Shown: positions 53,044-64,000 of the stretch, piece by piece
How positions within the stretch are numbered: position 1 is the stretch's first letter
Layout of the letters: each line of letters begins with the position of its first letter
Assembly: GCA_022709755.1 (NCBI GenBank)
Contig: JAKLIF010000002.1
Span: 1-64,000, forward strand
Length of the DNA: 64,000 nt
Direction of reading: 5' to 3'
Origin: Elusimicrobiota bacterium
Lineage (GTDB): Bacteria; Elusimicrobiota; Elusimicrobia; FEN-1173; JAKLIF01
Made by a program: the position numbers and the translations under genes
Notes under the pieces: model-generated
Told to the model about the DNA's origin: nothing
The model's database searches: none
What the model saw: the letters and a program-made list of their open reading frames with translations, nothing else

Positions 53044-56000
53044 TAGGATGCCTGCCTTTTCTGAATGTAATCCGGCCGAGAGTAAAGACCCGTTCCAGCC
53101 GGAATCAAGTGTCCAATAATAACATTTTCTTTGAGGCCGCGCAGATAATCTATTTGTCCGCTGGTGGACGCATCCGTCAATACGCGAGTCGTCTCTTGGA
53201 ACGAGGCCGCCGAGATGAACGATTCCGAGGAGAGTGAGGCCTTGGTGATACCCAGAAGGATCGGCTGCGCTTCCGCCGGAGACCCCTTTGATTCCGCCAC
53301 CGCCTTGTTTTCCAACGCGAACCGAGAACGACTCACAATCTCGCCGACCAGGAAATCCGTGTCGCCGGATTTTGCAATCATGACGTTCGACAACATCTGT
53401 CGCACGATGATCTCGATGTGTTTATCGTTAATACCCACACCCTGCAACCGGTAGACCTCTTGGATCTCATTGACCAGAAACTCCTGAACCTCTTTGGCCC
53501 CTTTGACTTTCAGGATATCGTGCGGATTGACAGCCCCGTCAGTCAGCGGTTCTCCAACGCCCACCCGATCCCCTTCGTAAACCACGAGGTGTTTTCCCTG
53601 CGGGATGGTGTAATCGCGGGCCATCCCCGTCTCCTCGTTGGTGACGGTGATTTTCAAGGTCCCGCGCTGGGTCATCCCCAATTTAACGATCCCGTCGATT
53701 TCAGAGATGACCGCCGCGTTCCGGGGCTTACGCGCTTCGAAAAGTTCGGCCACCCGCGGAAGACCACCCGTGATGTCCTTTGTCTTCGACACTTCCTGTG
53801 GAATCTTCGCCAGAACGTCTCCCGGCATGACCTTATCCCCGTCCTGAACAACAATGTTCGTGTCGACAGGCAACGTGTAGCTGAACTCCTTTTTCCCCGT
53901 GATCAAGACCTGAGGATGGAGTTTTTCGGCGCGGTGCTCGATGATGACCCGTTCGATCAGACCCGTGATCCGGTTCTTCTCTTCGTGCATGGTGGTTCCT
54001 TCCACCACGTCCAGTAACTTTGCCGTCCCTTCGTATTCGGAGACGATCGGCAGCGAATAGGGGTCCCATTCCGCCAGAATGCTGTTGGCCTCCACGCGGG
54101 CCCCTTCGGCCACCTTCAGGCGGGCGCCGTAGGGAATCTCATGGTGTTCACGCTCTTTTCCACCTGTTTCGCGAATAGAGATGACGCCATTGCGCGTCAC
54201 GCACAACAACTGGTCATTCCGATTCCGGATGGTGCGGATGTTCAAGAACTTGGCTGTGCCACCGTTCTTCACGACCGCTTGAGACTGTTTGATGACGCGG
54301 CTGGCCGTTCCACCGATGTGAAACGTCCGCAGGGTGAGCTGTGTTCCCGGTTCGCCGATCGATTGGGCTGCGATCACTCCCACCGACTCGCCGATCTCCA
54401 CCTGCCGACCGGTCGCAAGGTTCTTTCCATAACATTTCGCGCAGACCCCATGAGGCGCCTCGCAGGTCAAAACAGACCGGATCCTGATCCGATCGATCCC
54501 CGACGCGGCGATTTCCTTCGACTTGGCTGCGGAGATCAACTCACCGGACTTCAATATCATCTCATCGGTCATCGGATTCACCACATTATCCAACGCAATC
54601 CGGCCGATCAACCGCTCTTCCATGGACTCAATAATGTCTTCCCCGCTCTGGATGGTGCCGATGCGGATCCCATTGATGGTGCCACAATCCTCCATCACCA
54701 CGACCACGTCATGCGCCACATCCACCAATCGGCGTGTCAGATATCCGGCGTCGGCTGTTTTCAACGCGGTATCGGCCAGACCTTTCCGTCCTCCGTGAGT
54801 GGAGATAAAGTATTCCAACACGGTCAACCCCTCTCGGAAATTGGCGATGATGGGACTCTCGATGATTTCACCGACAGCACCGGTAATCTTTTTCTGCGGT
54901 TTCTGCATCAATCCGCGCATTCCGGCCAGCTGGCGGATCTGTTGACGACTACCCCGAGCGCCGGAGTCCGCCATCATGAAGATGGAATTAAACTTCGCCG
55001 CGCCTTTCTTATAGGGGGCCTCGGCCGTTTTCTTCATCTCGTCGAACATGACGTCGGATATCTTGTCAGTCACGTGGGTCCAGAGATCGATGATCTTGTT
55101 GTAGCGTTCCGATTCGGTGATCACGCCCATCTTGGCCTGTTTCTCGATGTTTTTGATTTCGACGCGGGCCTTCTGAACCAGTTCCGTTTTCACGGCGGGA
55201 ATATGCATGTCCGCCACCGAAATGGAAAGCCCCGCCCGGGTCGCATAACGGAACCCCAGCTGTTTAACACCGTCCAAAAATTGAACCGTTCGATAAGTCC
55301 CAAGCTCCCGATAACACCGATCCACCAAGCTGGCCAGCTCTTTCTTGGTGACAACGGTATTCACATGCCCCAACTCTTTAGGAACAACACCGTTGAAGAT
55401 CACACGCCCCACCGTCGTGAAAGCCTTCCATTTGGTGATATCATGGATCTCATCGCCCTTCCAACCCTCTTCAAGCAGTTTGGTTATCCCCCGCACCTTG
55501 ATTCGCGCGTGAAGATCCACCTGCTCGTTCTGATAGGCGGAGATGACATCTTCGGTATTTGAAAAGATTTTCCCCTCTCCCGGAACGCCCTTCTTGATGT
55601 GCGTGAGATACGCGCACCCCAGGACCATATCCTGGGAGGGAACCGCCAGGGGGCGGCCCGAGGCCGGCGACAAGATGTTGTTTGTCGCCAACATCAACAA
55701 GCGCGCCTCCAACTGAGATTCCTGTGACAAGGGGACATGGACGGCCATCTGGTCCCCGTCGAAATCGGCGTTGAACGCCGCGCAGGTCAGCGGATGGAGC
55801 TGAATCGATTTTCCCTCGATGAGCACCGGCTCGAACGCCTGAATACCCAGACGGTGAAGTGTCGGTGCGCGGTTCAACATGATGGGGTGGTTCTTCGTGA
55901 CCCGCTCCAAAATATCCCACACTTCGGGTTTCACGCGCTCCAGCATCCTCTTGGCTGCCTTCAAGGTCACATTTTCCATCTTCATCAATTCATGAATAAT

Positions 56001-57197
56001 GAACGGCTTGAACAGTTCCAAAGCCATTTCTTTCGGAAGACCGCACTGGTTCAGTTTCAAGTTCGGACCCACGACGATGACACTCCGGCCTGAATAGTCG
56101 ACCCGTTTTCCCAAAAGGTTCTGGCGGAAGCGCCCTTGTTTCCCCTTGAGAATGTCCGACAAAGATTTCAGCGGGCGGTTCCCGGCGCCGACAACCGTCT
56201 TTCCACGAGCTCCGTTCTCAAACAGGGCATCCACGGCCTCCTGCAACAGCCGCTTTTCATTATGGACCATGACTTCCGGCGCGCGCAGAGACTCAATGTG
56301 TTTCAGACGATTATTGCGATTGATGATCCGGCGATACAGATCGTTCAGATCCGACGTGGCGAACCGGCCCCCTTCCAAGGGGACCAACGGACGCAGATCG
56401 GGAGGAATCACCGGCAATACGGTCAAAATCATGTTTTCGGGGCGCGTATGGCTCCGGACGAACCCATCCAGAATTCGCAACCGCTTGATCAGCCGACTTC
56501 TTTCGGCTTCAGAATCCGATGCCTTGATCCGAGCGCGAACATCATCCGCTTCTTTCTTCATATCCAAAGAATCCAACAAACTGCGAATAGCCTCGGCGCC
56601 GATGCTCACCTTCACCTTCGCGCCGTGTTTATCACGGACTTCCTGGCATTCTTCTTCCGTCAGCAATTGCTGTTTCTTATAAATAATCTTGCCGTCGGCA
56701 TCCCTGTATTCTTCAAGAACGATGTAGCGTGCGTAATAAACGACCTTTTCCAAATCCGACAGGCGGATGTTCAAAAGCGTTCCGATCCGAGAAGGGGTCT
56801 TGCGAAGATACCATATATGAGCCACGGGAACCGCCAAATCAATATGCCCCATGCGTTCGCGACGGACTTTAGATTCCGTCACATCCACGCCGCACCGATC
56901 ACAGATGACGCCCTTATATTTGATGTACTTGTATTTACCACATGTACATTCCCAATCTTTGACGGGGCCGAAAATCCGCTCACAAAAGAGACCGTCACGC
57001 TCGGGCTTGAACGTCCGATAATTGATAGTCTCGGCCTTACGGACTTCCCCGTGGGACCACAACCGGATCTGTTCCGGGCTGGCCACCGTGAGGCGCATGG
57101 AGTCGAAATCACTGAAGTTCAAGCCTGCCGGGCCCCGTTTCTTCCCGACTGCCCTTTTTTCTTTTTCCGTGAACAGTGTCGTCGTCATTCGATTCAT
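53043..57197 (-). CDS. rpoC: RNA polymerase subunit beta'
   Basis: A 1384-residue beta' subunit. The N-terminal zinc site has Cys84/Cys86 and Cys99/Cys102. The catalytic Mg site [12 protein letters not shown] lies near residues 476-487, and a second zinc cluster ([11 protein letters not shown]) and the C-terminal half follow. It forms the RNA polymerase core with RpoB. I keep the ATG at 57197. A second ATG three codons later is possible. It starts 31 bp after rpoB and overlaps rpsL by one base. Confidence 0.97.
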   Translation of the reverse strand: MNRMTTTLFTEKEKRAVGKKRGPAGLNFSDFDSMRLTVASPEQIRLWSHGEVRKAETINYRTFKPERDGLFCERIFGPVKDWECTCGKYKYIKYKGVICDRCGVDVTESKVRRERMGHIDLAVPVAHIWYLRKTPSRIGTLLNIRLSDLEKVVYYARYIVLEEYRDADGKIIYKKQQLLTEEECQEVRDKHGAKVKVSIGAEAIRSLLDSLDMKKEADDVRARIKASDSEAERSRLIKRLRILDGFVRSHTRPENMILTVLPVIPPDLRPLVPLEGGRFATSDLNDLYRRIINRNNRLKHIESLRAPEVMVHNEKRLLQEAVDALFENGARGKTVVGAGNRPLKSLSDILKGKQGRFRQNLLGKRVDYSGRSVIVVGPNLKLNQCGLPKEMALELFKPFIIHELMKMENVTLKAAKRMLERVKPEVWDILERVTKNHPIMLNRAPTLHRLGIQAFEPVLIEGKSIQLHPLTCAAFNADFDGDQMAVHVPLSQESQLEARLLMLATNNILSPASGRPLAVPSQDMVLGCAYLTHIKKGVPGEGKIFSNTEDVISAYQNEQVDLHARIKVRGITKLLEEGWKGDEIHDITKWKAFTTVGRVIFNGVVPKELGHVNTVVTKKELASLVDRCYRELGTYRTVQFLDGVKQLGFRYATRAGLSISVADMHIPAVKTELVQKARVEIKNIEKQAKMGVITESERYNKIIDLWTHVTDKISDVMFDEMKKTAEAPYKKGAAKFNSIFMMADSGARGSRQQIRQLAGMRGLMQKPQKKITGAVGEIIESPIIANFREGLTVLEYFISTHGGRKGLADTALKTADAGYLTRRLVDVAHDVVVVMEDCGTINGIRIGTIQSGEDIIESMEERLIGRIALDNVVNPMTDEMILKSGELISAAKSKEIAASGIDRIRIRSVLTCEAPHGVCAKCYGKNLATGRQVEIGESVGVIAAQSIGEPGTQLTLRTFHIGGTASRVIKQSQAVVKNGGTAKFLNIRTIRNRNDQLLCVTRNGVISIRETGGKEREHHEIPYGARLKVAEGARVEANSILAEWDPYSLPIVSEYEGTAKLLDVVEGTTMHEEKNRITGLIERVIIEHRAEKLHPQVLITGKKEFSYTLPVDTNIVVQDGDKVMPGDVLAKIPQEVSKTKDITGGLPRVAELFEARKPRNAAVISEIDGIVKLGMTQRGTLKITVTNEETGMARDYTIPQGKHLVVYEGDRVGVGEPLTDGAVNPHDILKVKGAKEVQEFLVNEIQEVYRLQGVGINDKHIEIIVRQMLSNVMIAKSGDTDFLVGEIVSRSRFALENKAVAESKGSPAEAQPILLGITKASLSSESFISAASFQETTRVLTDASTSGQIDYLRGLKENVIIGHLIPAGTGLYSRPDYIQKRQAS

Positions 57198-57228
57198 TCG
57201 CTCCCTGGAGGAATTCCCGTCGAAAATC

Positions 57229-60200
57229 TCAACCCTTATTTATGACCGCTTCTTTTTCAGCGGACTTCTTACTCGCGGCGCGGCCGCCCACTTCATCGGC
57301 CTTCAAAAGCTCCACATTCAGCCCGAGCGACTGTAACTCCCGGACCAACACGCGGAAAGATTCGGGCACGCCCGGCTCGGACATCACCTCTCCACGGATA
57401 ATGGCCTCATACATCTTCGTCCGGCCAGCCACGTCGTCGGACTTCACGGTCAAAAATTCCTGAAGGATATGGGAAGCGCCATATCCCTCGATCGCCCACA
57501 CTTCCATCTCGCCGAAACGCTGGCCGCCGAATTGAGCCTTACCCCCCAACGGTTGCCGCGTGATCAACGAATACGGTCCGGTAGACCGGGCATGGATCTT
57601 GTCTTCCACCAAATGAGCCAGCTTGATGATATACATATATCCGATCGTGACCTTCTCCGCGAAGGGCTCACCAGTGCGTCCATCGAACAGCTGTATCCGA
57701 CAATCATCATCGGGCAAATATTTATCGGGATATCCTTTTTTCTTCAGTTCCGCCTTGGCTTCCTGGACCTTCCCTCGGATCTGTTCCTCGTGGGCCCCAT
57801 CGAATACCGGTGTCACCATCTGTTTCCCCAACATGTGGGCCGCCCAGCCCAACGTGGTCTCCAACAATTGACCTACGTTCATCCGGGAAGGAACCCCCAG
57901 GGGAGATAACACAACATCGATCGGTGTGCCGTCCGGCATGTACGGCATATCTTGCGGGGGGAGAATCTTGGCCACCACGCCTTTGTTCCCGTGGCGCCCC
58001 GCCATCTTGTCTCCCACTTGGATCTTCCTCTTGCTGGCGATATAGACCTTCACCACCCGGTTCACGGTCACCGGCAGCTCATCACCCAGTTTTAAATTCT
58101 CTTTTTTCCGAGCGATCTGTTTCCGGATCTCTCCCTCTCGTTGCTCCGCCAATGCCTTGTATTGATCCTTCATCTGATCGGCTTCGCGTTTGCCGATCTT
58201 GGATGATTTCAACAATTCATCCACGGACGCATACCGGGCTTTCCTCTCCGCGCGGACTTCCTCCAATAGAACTTCCATCTCCTGGTCCACTTCGCGCATG
58301 AGGCGATTCTCCTCTTTACGCGGCTGTTTTTCTTTCCTGACATACATCTGCGTAGCCAGAATCTGACCGCTGATCCCCGTCGGAACCCGGAGAGACGCGT
58401 CCATCACGTCTTCGGCTTTCTTTCCGAAGATCACCTTCAGCAGGCGTTCTTCGGGAGTGACCTGTTGTTCCCCCTTGGGCGCCACTTTTCCGACCAAGAT
58501 GTCTCCAGGGACCACTTCCGCCCCGACCCGCACGATCCCGTTCTCATCCAAATTCACCAATGCGTCGGCTCCCACGTTCGGGATATCCCGCGTGATTTCC
58601 TCGGCCCCCATCTTCGTGTCCCGCGCCTCCACCTGGAATTCAGTCACATGGATCGACGTGAAGATATCATCACGCACCAACCGCTCGGACAGGAGAATGG
58701 CGTCTTCGAAGTTGTATCCCTCCCACGGCATGAACGCCACTAAAAGGTTGCGCCCCAAAGCGAGCTCGCCTTCCTGCGTGCAAGGACCATCGGCAAGAAC
58801 TTCGCCCTTCCTGATGGACTGTCCACGTCTCACCAAGGGGACCTGGTTGATACAAGTGTCCTGGTTGGACCTCCTGTATTTGATAAGCGGATATACGTCC
58901 ACCCCGGCTTTACCTTCTTCGCTCCACACAGCGATCTTATCGCCTGAAACGGACAACACCGTCCCCGCCCTGTTCGATACCTGGACCGCGCGAGAATCCC
59001 GCGCCACGCGGGACTCGATCCCCGTTGCGACGATCGGCTTCTCCGTGATCAAAAGAGGAACAGCCTGGCGTTGCATGTTGGATCCCATGAGGGCCCGGTT
59101 CGCATCATCATGCTCCAAAAACGGGATCAGCGCCGCGGAAACAGACACGACCTGGAGAGGGGAGATATCCATGTAGTTGATATCTTCCGGTGACTTCAAG
59201 GGGAAATCCCCCTTAAACCGGCACGCAATCAGGTCCGCCGCGAACTTCCCGTTCTTATCGACGGGAGCATTCGCCTGGGCCACCACGAATTCGTCTTCCC
59301 GGTCCGCTGTCAGAAAATCAATCTCTGCCGTGACTCGCCCTTTTTCCACGCGCCGATACGGAGACTCGATCAAACCATACTGATTGACGCGAGCATAACA
59401 CGCCAGAGACGTGATCAATCCGATGTTCGGACCTTCCGGCGTCTCAATGGGACAAAGACGCCCATAGTGGGTGTGATGAACGTCGCGGACTTCAAACCCG
59501 GCACGCTTCCGGTTCAATCCGCCGGGACCCAAAGCAGACAAACGCCTTTTATGCGTCATCTCGGCCAAGGGATTCGTCTGATCCATGAACTGCGACAACT
59601 GGCTGGATCCGAAGAATCGCCGGACAGCCGCCACGACGGGCGACGCGTTCACGATGGTTCTCGGGGTCAAGGTCACGTTTTCCTGCAAATTCATTTTATC
59701 CCGCACGAAGCGGACCATCTGCGCCAAACTGGCCCTGATTTGGTTCTCTAAAAGCTCTCCGACGGAGCGAATGCGGCGATTTCCCAAATGGTCGATATCA
59801 TCCACTTCCACCTTGTATTTCTTCTTGTCGTGTTCAAAATAGGTCAACCCGTTATTCAACATGATCAGATATTGGAGCGTGGCGACGATATCCTCCCGGG
59901 TCAAGGTGCGGCGGCGATCGGACGGGATTTCCACCTTGGCGTCCTCTTTCTTGGCCAACATCTCGAACAACGGCATCAACTTCCGGTTCAGTTTGAACCG
60001 CCCCACCTTGCTTAAATCATATTTCCGGATGGATTTAAACAAGAGGTTATCCAAATAACTCTCCGCCTGTTCGGGGACGATAAATTCCTGGGCGCGAACC
60101 ACTCGGTAAATGGCATGAATGGCTTCTTTGCGGGTCCGGATGGTATCTTTCAGGAGAGTATTGCGGATGGCGACATCATTCAACTGGGGGTCCGTCTTGA

Positions 60201-61032
60201 TGAGCGAGATCGTTTTAATCTTTTTATCCTGCAGCCTCAGGAACACTTCCGGCGTGATCTCCCGATTGGCATCCAACAGAACCTCACCGGAGGTGTCGTC
60301 CAATACATCCTTGGCGGCGATGCGACCGACCAGTTCCTCGCGCCGGGCGTCAGAGAGATGGACATTCTCGGTCTCATAAAAAAGGCTCAAGATATCGGCA
60401 TCGGTCTCATAACCCAACGCACGCAGAAGGACGGTCGCCGGCAACTTCCTCTTCTTGTCGACGCGGACAAAAATGGCGTTATTGATATCGAATTCGAACT
60501 CCACCCAAGCCCCGCGATAAGGGATCATCCGGGCGAAGTAAAGTTGTTTCCCGTAGGACGAGATCTTCTTCTCTTCGTCCTCCTCGAAGAGGATTCCGGG
60601 GGACCGATGCAACTGACTGACCACTACCCGCTCCGCTCCGTTGATGATAAACGTCGCGCTGGCCGTCATCAAAGGCAGGTCGCAGATGTAGACTTCCTGC
60701 TCGGTCAGAACCTTCGGCTTTCCGCCGGGCTGCTTTTGGATCAACCTGAGCCAAGCGCGCAATTGAGATGAGTATGTCCCGTCCTTAACAAGCGCCTCTT
60801 CCGGAGTGTATTTCGGTTCACCAAGAGCATAATGCATGAATTCCAACTGGAGGGTTTCATCCGCATTAGTGATCGGAAACACATCAAGAAAAGCCGCCTG
60901 AACTCCCTGGAACTTCCGGTCGGCCGGATCAACATCCTTCTGCAGGAATTCCTCATAGGACCTCAACTGCATGTCCAACAAGGGCGGAAAATCAACGACA
61001 GGATCAATCCGTGCAAAAGAAATCTTTTTCAT
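57229..61032 (-). CDS. rpoB: RNA polymerase subunit beta
   Basis: A 1267-residue beta subunit. The rifampicin region shows [47 protein letters not shown], and the [14 protein letters not shown] and C-terminal [17 protein letters not shown] segments are intact. The rifampicin-contact residues look wild-type. It follows rplL by 74 bp on the minus strand and precedes rpoC. Confidence 0.97.
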   Translation of the reverse strand: MKKISFARIDPVVDFPPLLDMQLRSYEEFLQKDVDPADRKFQGVQAAFLDVFPITNADETLQLEFMHYALGEPKYTPEEALVKDGTYSSQLRAWLRLIQKQPGGKPKVLTEQEVYICDLPLMTASATFIINGAERVVVSQLHRSPGILFEEDEEKKISSYGKQLYFARMIPYRGAWVEFEFDINNAIFVRVDKKRKLPATVLLRALGYETDADILSLFYETENVHLSDARREELVGRIAAKDVLDDTSGEVLLDANREITPEVFLRLQDKKIKTISLIKTDPQLNDVAIRNTLLKDTIRTRKEAIHAIYRVVRAQEFIVPEQAESYLDNLLFKSIRKYDLSKVGRFKLNRKLMPLFEMLAKKEDAKVEIPSDRRRTLTREDIVATLQYLIMLNNGLTYFEHDKKKYKVEVDDIDHLGNRRIRSVGELLENQIRASLAQMVRFVRDKMNLQENVTLTPRTIVNASPVVAAVRRFFGSSQLSQFMDQTNPLAEMTHKRRLSALGPGGLNRKRAGFEVRDVHHTHYGRLCPIETPEGPNIGLITSLACYARVNQYGLIESPYRRVEKGRVTAEIDFLTADREDEFVVAQANAPVDKNGKFAADLIACRFKGDFPLKSPEDINYMDISPLQVVSVSAALIPFLEHDDANRALMGSNMQRQAVPLLITEKPIVATGIESRVARDSRAVQVSNRAGTVLSVSGDKIAVWSEEGKAGVDVYPLIKYRRSNQDTCINQVPLVRRGQSIRKGEVLADGPCTQEGELALGRNLLVAFMPWEGYNFEDAILLSERLVRDDIFTSIHVTEFQVEARDTKMGAEEITRDIPNVGADALVNLDENGIVRVGAEVVPGDILVGKVAPKGEQQVTPEERLLKVIFGKKAEDVMDASLRVPTGISGQILATQMYVRKEKQPRKEENRLMREVDQEMEVLLEEVRAERKARYASVDELLKSSKIGKREADQMKDQYKALAEQREGEIRKQIARKKENLKLGDELPVTVNRVVKVYIASKRKIQVGDKMAGRHGNKGVVAKILPPQDMPYMPDGTPIDVVLSPLGVPSRMNVGQLLETTLGWAAHMLGKQMVTPVFDGAHEEQIRGKVQEAKAELKKKGYPDKYLPDDDCRIQLFDGRTGEPFAEKVTIGYMYIIKLAHLVEDKIHARSTGPYSLITRQPLGGKAQFGGQRFGEMEVWAIEGYGASHILQEFLTVKSDDVAGRTKMYEAIIRGEVMSEPGVPESFRVLVRELQSLGLNVELLKADEVGGRAASKKSAEKEAVINKG

Positions 61033-61106
61033 CTCGACTCCTTGGGTTCTGGAAATAGTACAGGACGTTCCAAAGTCTGGTCAGATCGGAAAGAACGCGA
61101 AATTGA

Positions 61107-61499
61107 TTACTTAATTTCGACAGCCGCTCCGGACTCCACCAACTTCTTCTTCATCTCTTCGGCCTGCGCTTTCGGTAAACCTTCCTTCACGGGCTTGGGA
61201 GCGCCTTCCACGAGATCCTTGGCTTCCTTCAACCCCAGACCGGTCAGTTCACGAACCACCTTGATGACTTGGATTTTCTTGTCGCCCGCGCTGACCAGGA
61301 CGACTGAAAAATCGGTCTTCTCTTCGGCCGGACCCGCCGCTGCCGCACCCGGAGCCGCCATCGCCACGGCGCCCATCGCCATCGCAGGGGCCGCGCTGAT
61401 GCCGTATTTATCCTCGATGCCCTTGACCAGCTTGTTCACATCCAGAACAGTCCATGTGTCGATGGACTCCATCACATCATCTACCGTGCATTTAGCCAT
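61107..61499 (-). CDS. rplL: 50S ribosomal protein L7/L12
   Basis: A 130-residue L7/L12. An N-terminal dimer domain ([25 protein letters not shown]) and an Ala-Gly hinge (about 38-60) precede the C-terminal factor-binding domain with [39 protein letters not shown]. The start is at 61499, 9 bp after AAGGAGG. A TTG three codons upstream is rejected. It forms the ribosomal stalk with L10. Confidence 0.96.
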   Translation of the reverse strand: MAKCTVDDVMESIDTWTVLDVNKLVKGIEDKYGISAAPAMAMGAVAMAAPGAAAAGPAEEKTDFSVVLVSAGDKKIQVIKVVRELTGLGLKEAKDLVEGAPKPVKEGLPKAQAEEMKKKLVESGAAVEIK

Positions 61500-61551
61500 G
61501 AATGACAACCCTCCTTGATATAAATCCCAATTATCGTTGCGAATTCAAATC

Positions 61552-62088
61552 TTATGCCGCGCCACTCGATTCTTTCTTCTTGGACACCTGAGAGAGCGCC
61601 GACGCCAGATACCTCACCGGTCCCGTCAGAGCCCCATGCAGTCTGGACAAGGGGGATTTGAGGTTTCCGAGAAGCCGCGCCAAAAGCACCTCTTTGGGGG
61701 GCAAAGATGCCAAGACCTTGATTTCTTCGCTCTTCATCACGCGGCCATCCACAACCCCTCCGCGGATCTTCAAATTCTCGTGCGCCTTTGAAAACTCGAC
61801 GACCAGTTTCGTGCTGTTGATCACATCGTTTTTCTCGATGATCAACGCCGACTGTCCTTTAAAGAAACTGTTGAACTCCTCCAATCCCATGTTCTTCAGA
61901 GCCCGTTTCGTCAGCGTATTCTTGACGATCTTGCATTCACCCTTCAGGGGGCGGAGCTTCGCCCTCAATTCCTCGAACTCCTGGGTCTTGAGTCCCTGGT
62001 ATTCAGCCAAAACGAGGCCGGAGGCCCCCTTCAGGGTCTCCGTCAGTTTTTCCACTGTCTCTTGTCTTTGTTTTTTTGTCGTCGCCAT
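61552..62088 (-). CDS. rplJ: 50S ribosomal protein L10
   Basis: A 178-residue L10 with EKLTETLKGASGLVLAEYQGL, LRPLKGECKIVKNTLTKRAL and the C-terminal stalk-binding tail. It anchors L7/L12 to 23S rRNA. The ATG lies one base after the stop of the outer-membrane protein gene, so the usual L10 leader that binds L10-L7/L12 as feedback control has no free room here. Its translation may be coupled to the upstream gene. Confidence 0.93.
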   Translation of the reverse strand: MATTKKQRQETVEKLTETLKGASGLVLAEYQGLKTQEFEELRAKLRPLKGECKIVKNTLTKRALKNMGLEEFNSFFKGQSALIIEKNDVINSTKLVVEFSKAHENLKIRGGVVDGRVMKSEEIKVLASLPPKEVLLARLLGNLKSPLSRLHGALTGPVRYLASALSQVSKKKESSGAA

Positions 62089-62089
62089 A

Positions 62090-62905
62090 TCAAAAACCTA
62101 TGTTCACTCCCAGTGTGATCAACGTCTCATCGACTCCCGACACTTCAACCAACAACTCTTCCCTTTCGAAAAACCGGTAAGCGCATCCGGCATACGGCGC
62201 ATAACCATCTCTGCGCCCATAAACCCTGTCCGCCGTCTCCCGATCATACACACAAGCCGTTTGGCGGAAGAACCGCACCCCTCCGTAGGGATCCCACTTT
62301 TTCCACTTCTTGCTGGCGGACAACGCCACCTGCATTTCCTGCAAGCTGAAATCCTGCCGGACTGAGGCCGCCTCTGCGGAACCCGACTGAAACCGGCTCA
62401 ACTTGTAATCGGCGCGGGTATAATCGACCGCCAACATCACCGCGGGCGTCACCGGTGTATCCGGAGTCAAGTTCCAACTGACGCCCAAACCCCAAATCAA
62501 CCCCGGCGTTTCATTCCGAAGCCGGTTTGTGACGGAACCAGAGGGGATGGCCAGCTCATAATCACCGGTTCCCAAGCGGAGGGAATAGCTCAATCCGGTT
62601 CCTGGCCGCCAGTTCAGCTTCAGCACTTCGGTACGAAGCTTTCCATCGAACTCGACATCCGTGTCCGCAGCCGAAAAAACCTGCGCCGTGGCCCCCCCCG
62701 AGAGCGGGATTTGAATCAGATCCGTTCCGCCCACATGGAACTGAAGTCCCTCATGACGCCCCTGCGATCCACTGAAGGACACGGCCCAAGAGCCCGTCTC
62801 CATCGAATCGGCAGAGCGCATCTGTTCCGACGCCCGAGCCGTCACCACAGACAAAAACACCACGGTGGCAGCCAAGCGCATGCTTGGCGTCATCAGCTTC
62901 GTCAT
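62090..62905 (-). CDS. Outer-membrane beta-barrel protein
   Basis: A 271-residue exported protein. A signal peptide (MTKLMTPSMRLAATVVFLS, cleavage near ARA) is followed by alternating hydrophobic beta strands such as MQVALSASKKW and TLITLGVNIGF, ending in a C-terminal Phe, the usual signal for the outer-membrane insertion machinery. I count about eight to ten strands. No porin or enzyme family is recognised. The ATG at 62905 lies between the 5S rRNA and rplJ. A longer open frame to 62968 begins inside the 5S gene and is rejected. The stop is one base before the rplJ ATG. Confidence 0.75.
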   Translation of the reverse strand: MTKLMTPSMRLAATVVFLSVVTARASEQMRSADSMETGSWAVSFSGSQGRHEGLQFHVGGTDLIQIPLSGGATAQVFSAADTDVEFDGKLRTEVLKLNWRPGTGLSYSLRLGTGDYELAIPSGSVTNRLRNETPGLIWGLGVSWNLTPDTPVTPAVMLAVDYTRADYKLSRFQSGSAEAASVRQDFSLQEMQVALSASKKWKKWDPYGGVRFFRQTACVYDRETADRVYGRRDGYAPYAGCAYRFFEREELLVEVSGVDETLITLGVNIGF

Positions 62906-62912
62906 GATTTTT

Positions 62913-62928
62913 TTGGAGAACTCTCCAA
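62913..62928. repeat. Short inverted repeat before the outer-membrane gene
   Basis: TTGGAG, four bases, CTCCAA: a 6-bp dyad between 5S rRNA and the ATG. On the minus strand it is followed by A, not T, so it is not a terminator. It contains the only GGAG near the start. Confidence 0.4.
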
Positions 62929-62958
62929 GAACTTCAGTCCTGATGCTCTTAAAATTAT

Positions 62959-63078
62959 CCCCGGGCAACGATCTACTCTTCCGGACCCTTGCGGATCAAG
63001 TACCATCGACCCTCGTGAGCTTAACGGCCGTGTTCGGAATGGGAACGGGTGTGTCCTCACTGGTAAAGTCACCCAGGA
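62959..63078 (-). rRNA. rrf: 5S ribosomal RNA
   Basis: The minus strand carries the 5S core: helix I arms CCTGGGTGAC and GTTGCCCGGG pair end to end, and the universally conserved CCATTCCGAACACGG region is present. Ends are estimated to within a few bases. About 97 bp separate it from 23S. No clear terminator follows toward the outer-membrane gene. Confidence 0.93.
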
Positions 63079-63095
63079 AATCTGTCTTAGAGGCG

Positions 63096-63138
63096 GGGAC
63101 GACAGCGGATGGCAGTGACATGCCATTTCTGTCGTCCC
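63096..63138 (-). repeat. Long hairpin in the 23S-5S spacer
   Basis: A perfect 10-bp outer stem (GGGACGACAG / CTGTCGTCCC) encloses an inner 6-bp stem (ATGGCA / TGCCAT). In the rRNA transcript it lies between 23S and 5S and could be an RNase III processing site. Confidence 0.6.
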
Positions 63139-63174
63139 ACCTATTTAGAAGTCATAGCGCGTAGATTCATTAAT

Positions 63175-64000
<826 letters not shown>

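Noticed and set aside
56136-57245. Plus-strand open frame of 369 codons opposite rpoC
   Set aside because: It lies antisense to the N-terminal part of RpoC and has no family motif. Codon bias explains it.
62906-62968. Upstream extension of the outer-membrane protein frame
   Set aside because: It begins inside the 5S rRNA gene. The signal peptide starts at the ATG at 62905.

Overview
The window looks like chromosomal DNA of a free-living, Gram-negative-type (diderm) bacterium, G+C-rich by eye and very tightly packed. The outer membrane is inferred from a TolC/MFP/RND efflux set, an outer-membrane beta-barrel protein, a lipobox lipoprotein and a periplasmic c-type cytochrome. I see no insertion sequence, phage, CRISPR array or integrase. 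The lineage cannot be fixed from this window alone. The unusual EF-Tu effector loop, the RuBisCO-like protein and the permuted ribosomal-protein order point to a less-studied phylum. A PVC/Omnitrophota-like or Nitrospirota-like origin is a guess, not a result.

Layout. 1-8.4 kb: envelope and sugar genes (radical SAM fragment, GT2 and GT39-type glycosyltransferases, DegT aminotransferase, NAD-dependent epimerase), then a ferredoxin/flavodoxin-NADP reductase-like flavoprotein and a large periplasmic amidase. 14.7-8.4 kb (minus): a compact run sucC-sucD-glycogen debranching enzyme-cytochrome c-CcdA-like-KDPG-aldolase-like. 14.8-20.5 kb: radical SAM/SPASM protein, cNMP-GAF sensor with a PilT ATPase, HAD phosphatase, DUF4398-type lipoprotein and trxB. 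20.6-31.4 kb (plus): rplM-rpsI, TPR protein, HU, aminotransferase-hom-thrC, DUF3467-type protein, cinA-rnhA, double-ACT protein, def and a RidA-family protein. 31.5-35.8 kb: a TIM-barrel isomerase-like gene convergent with a minus-strand operon of a RuBisCO-like protein, a homocitrate/isopropylmalate-synthase-family enzyme and a nitroreductase. 35.9-41.7 kb (minus): RND pump, adaptor and outer-membrane factor, preceded by a cold-shock gene. 42.2-46.5 kb (minus): 2-hydroxyacid dehydrogenase, glycerate kinase, alanine racemase and FemAB-type transferase. 46.6-64 kb (minus): translation and transcription core, read from the right end as 23S-5S-omp-rplJ-rplL-rpoB-rpoC-rpsL-rpsG-fusA-tuf-rpmG-tRNA-Trp-secE-nusG-rplK-rplA.

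How the genes work together. Many neighbours overlap by ATGA or GTGA, so translation is probably coupled in several operons. The most interesting unit is the three-gene operon at 35.8-32.6 kb. Its RuBisCO-like protein keeps the carbamylation-site triad but has lost several catalytic residues. The first two genes overlap by four bases, and the partner enzymes do not belong to a methionine-salvage set that I recognise. The second notable region is the right end. There an outer-membrane protein gene lies between 5S rRNA and rplJ, and the classical tuf-secE-nusG-rplKA-rplJL-rpoBC / rpsL-rpsG-fusA-tuf order is circularly permuted through tuf. Four genes have a -10 box 5-9 nt from their start codon and no Shine-Dalgarno sequence, which suggests leaderless mRNAs.
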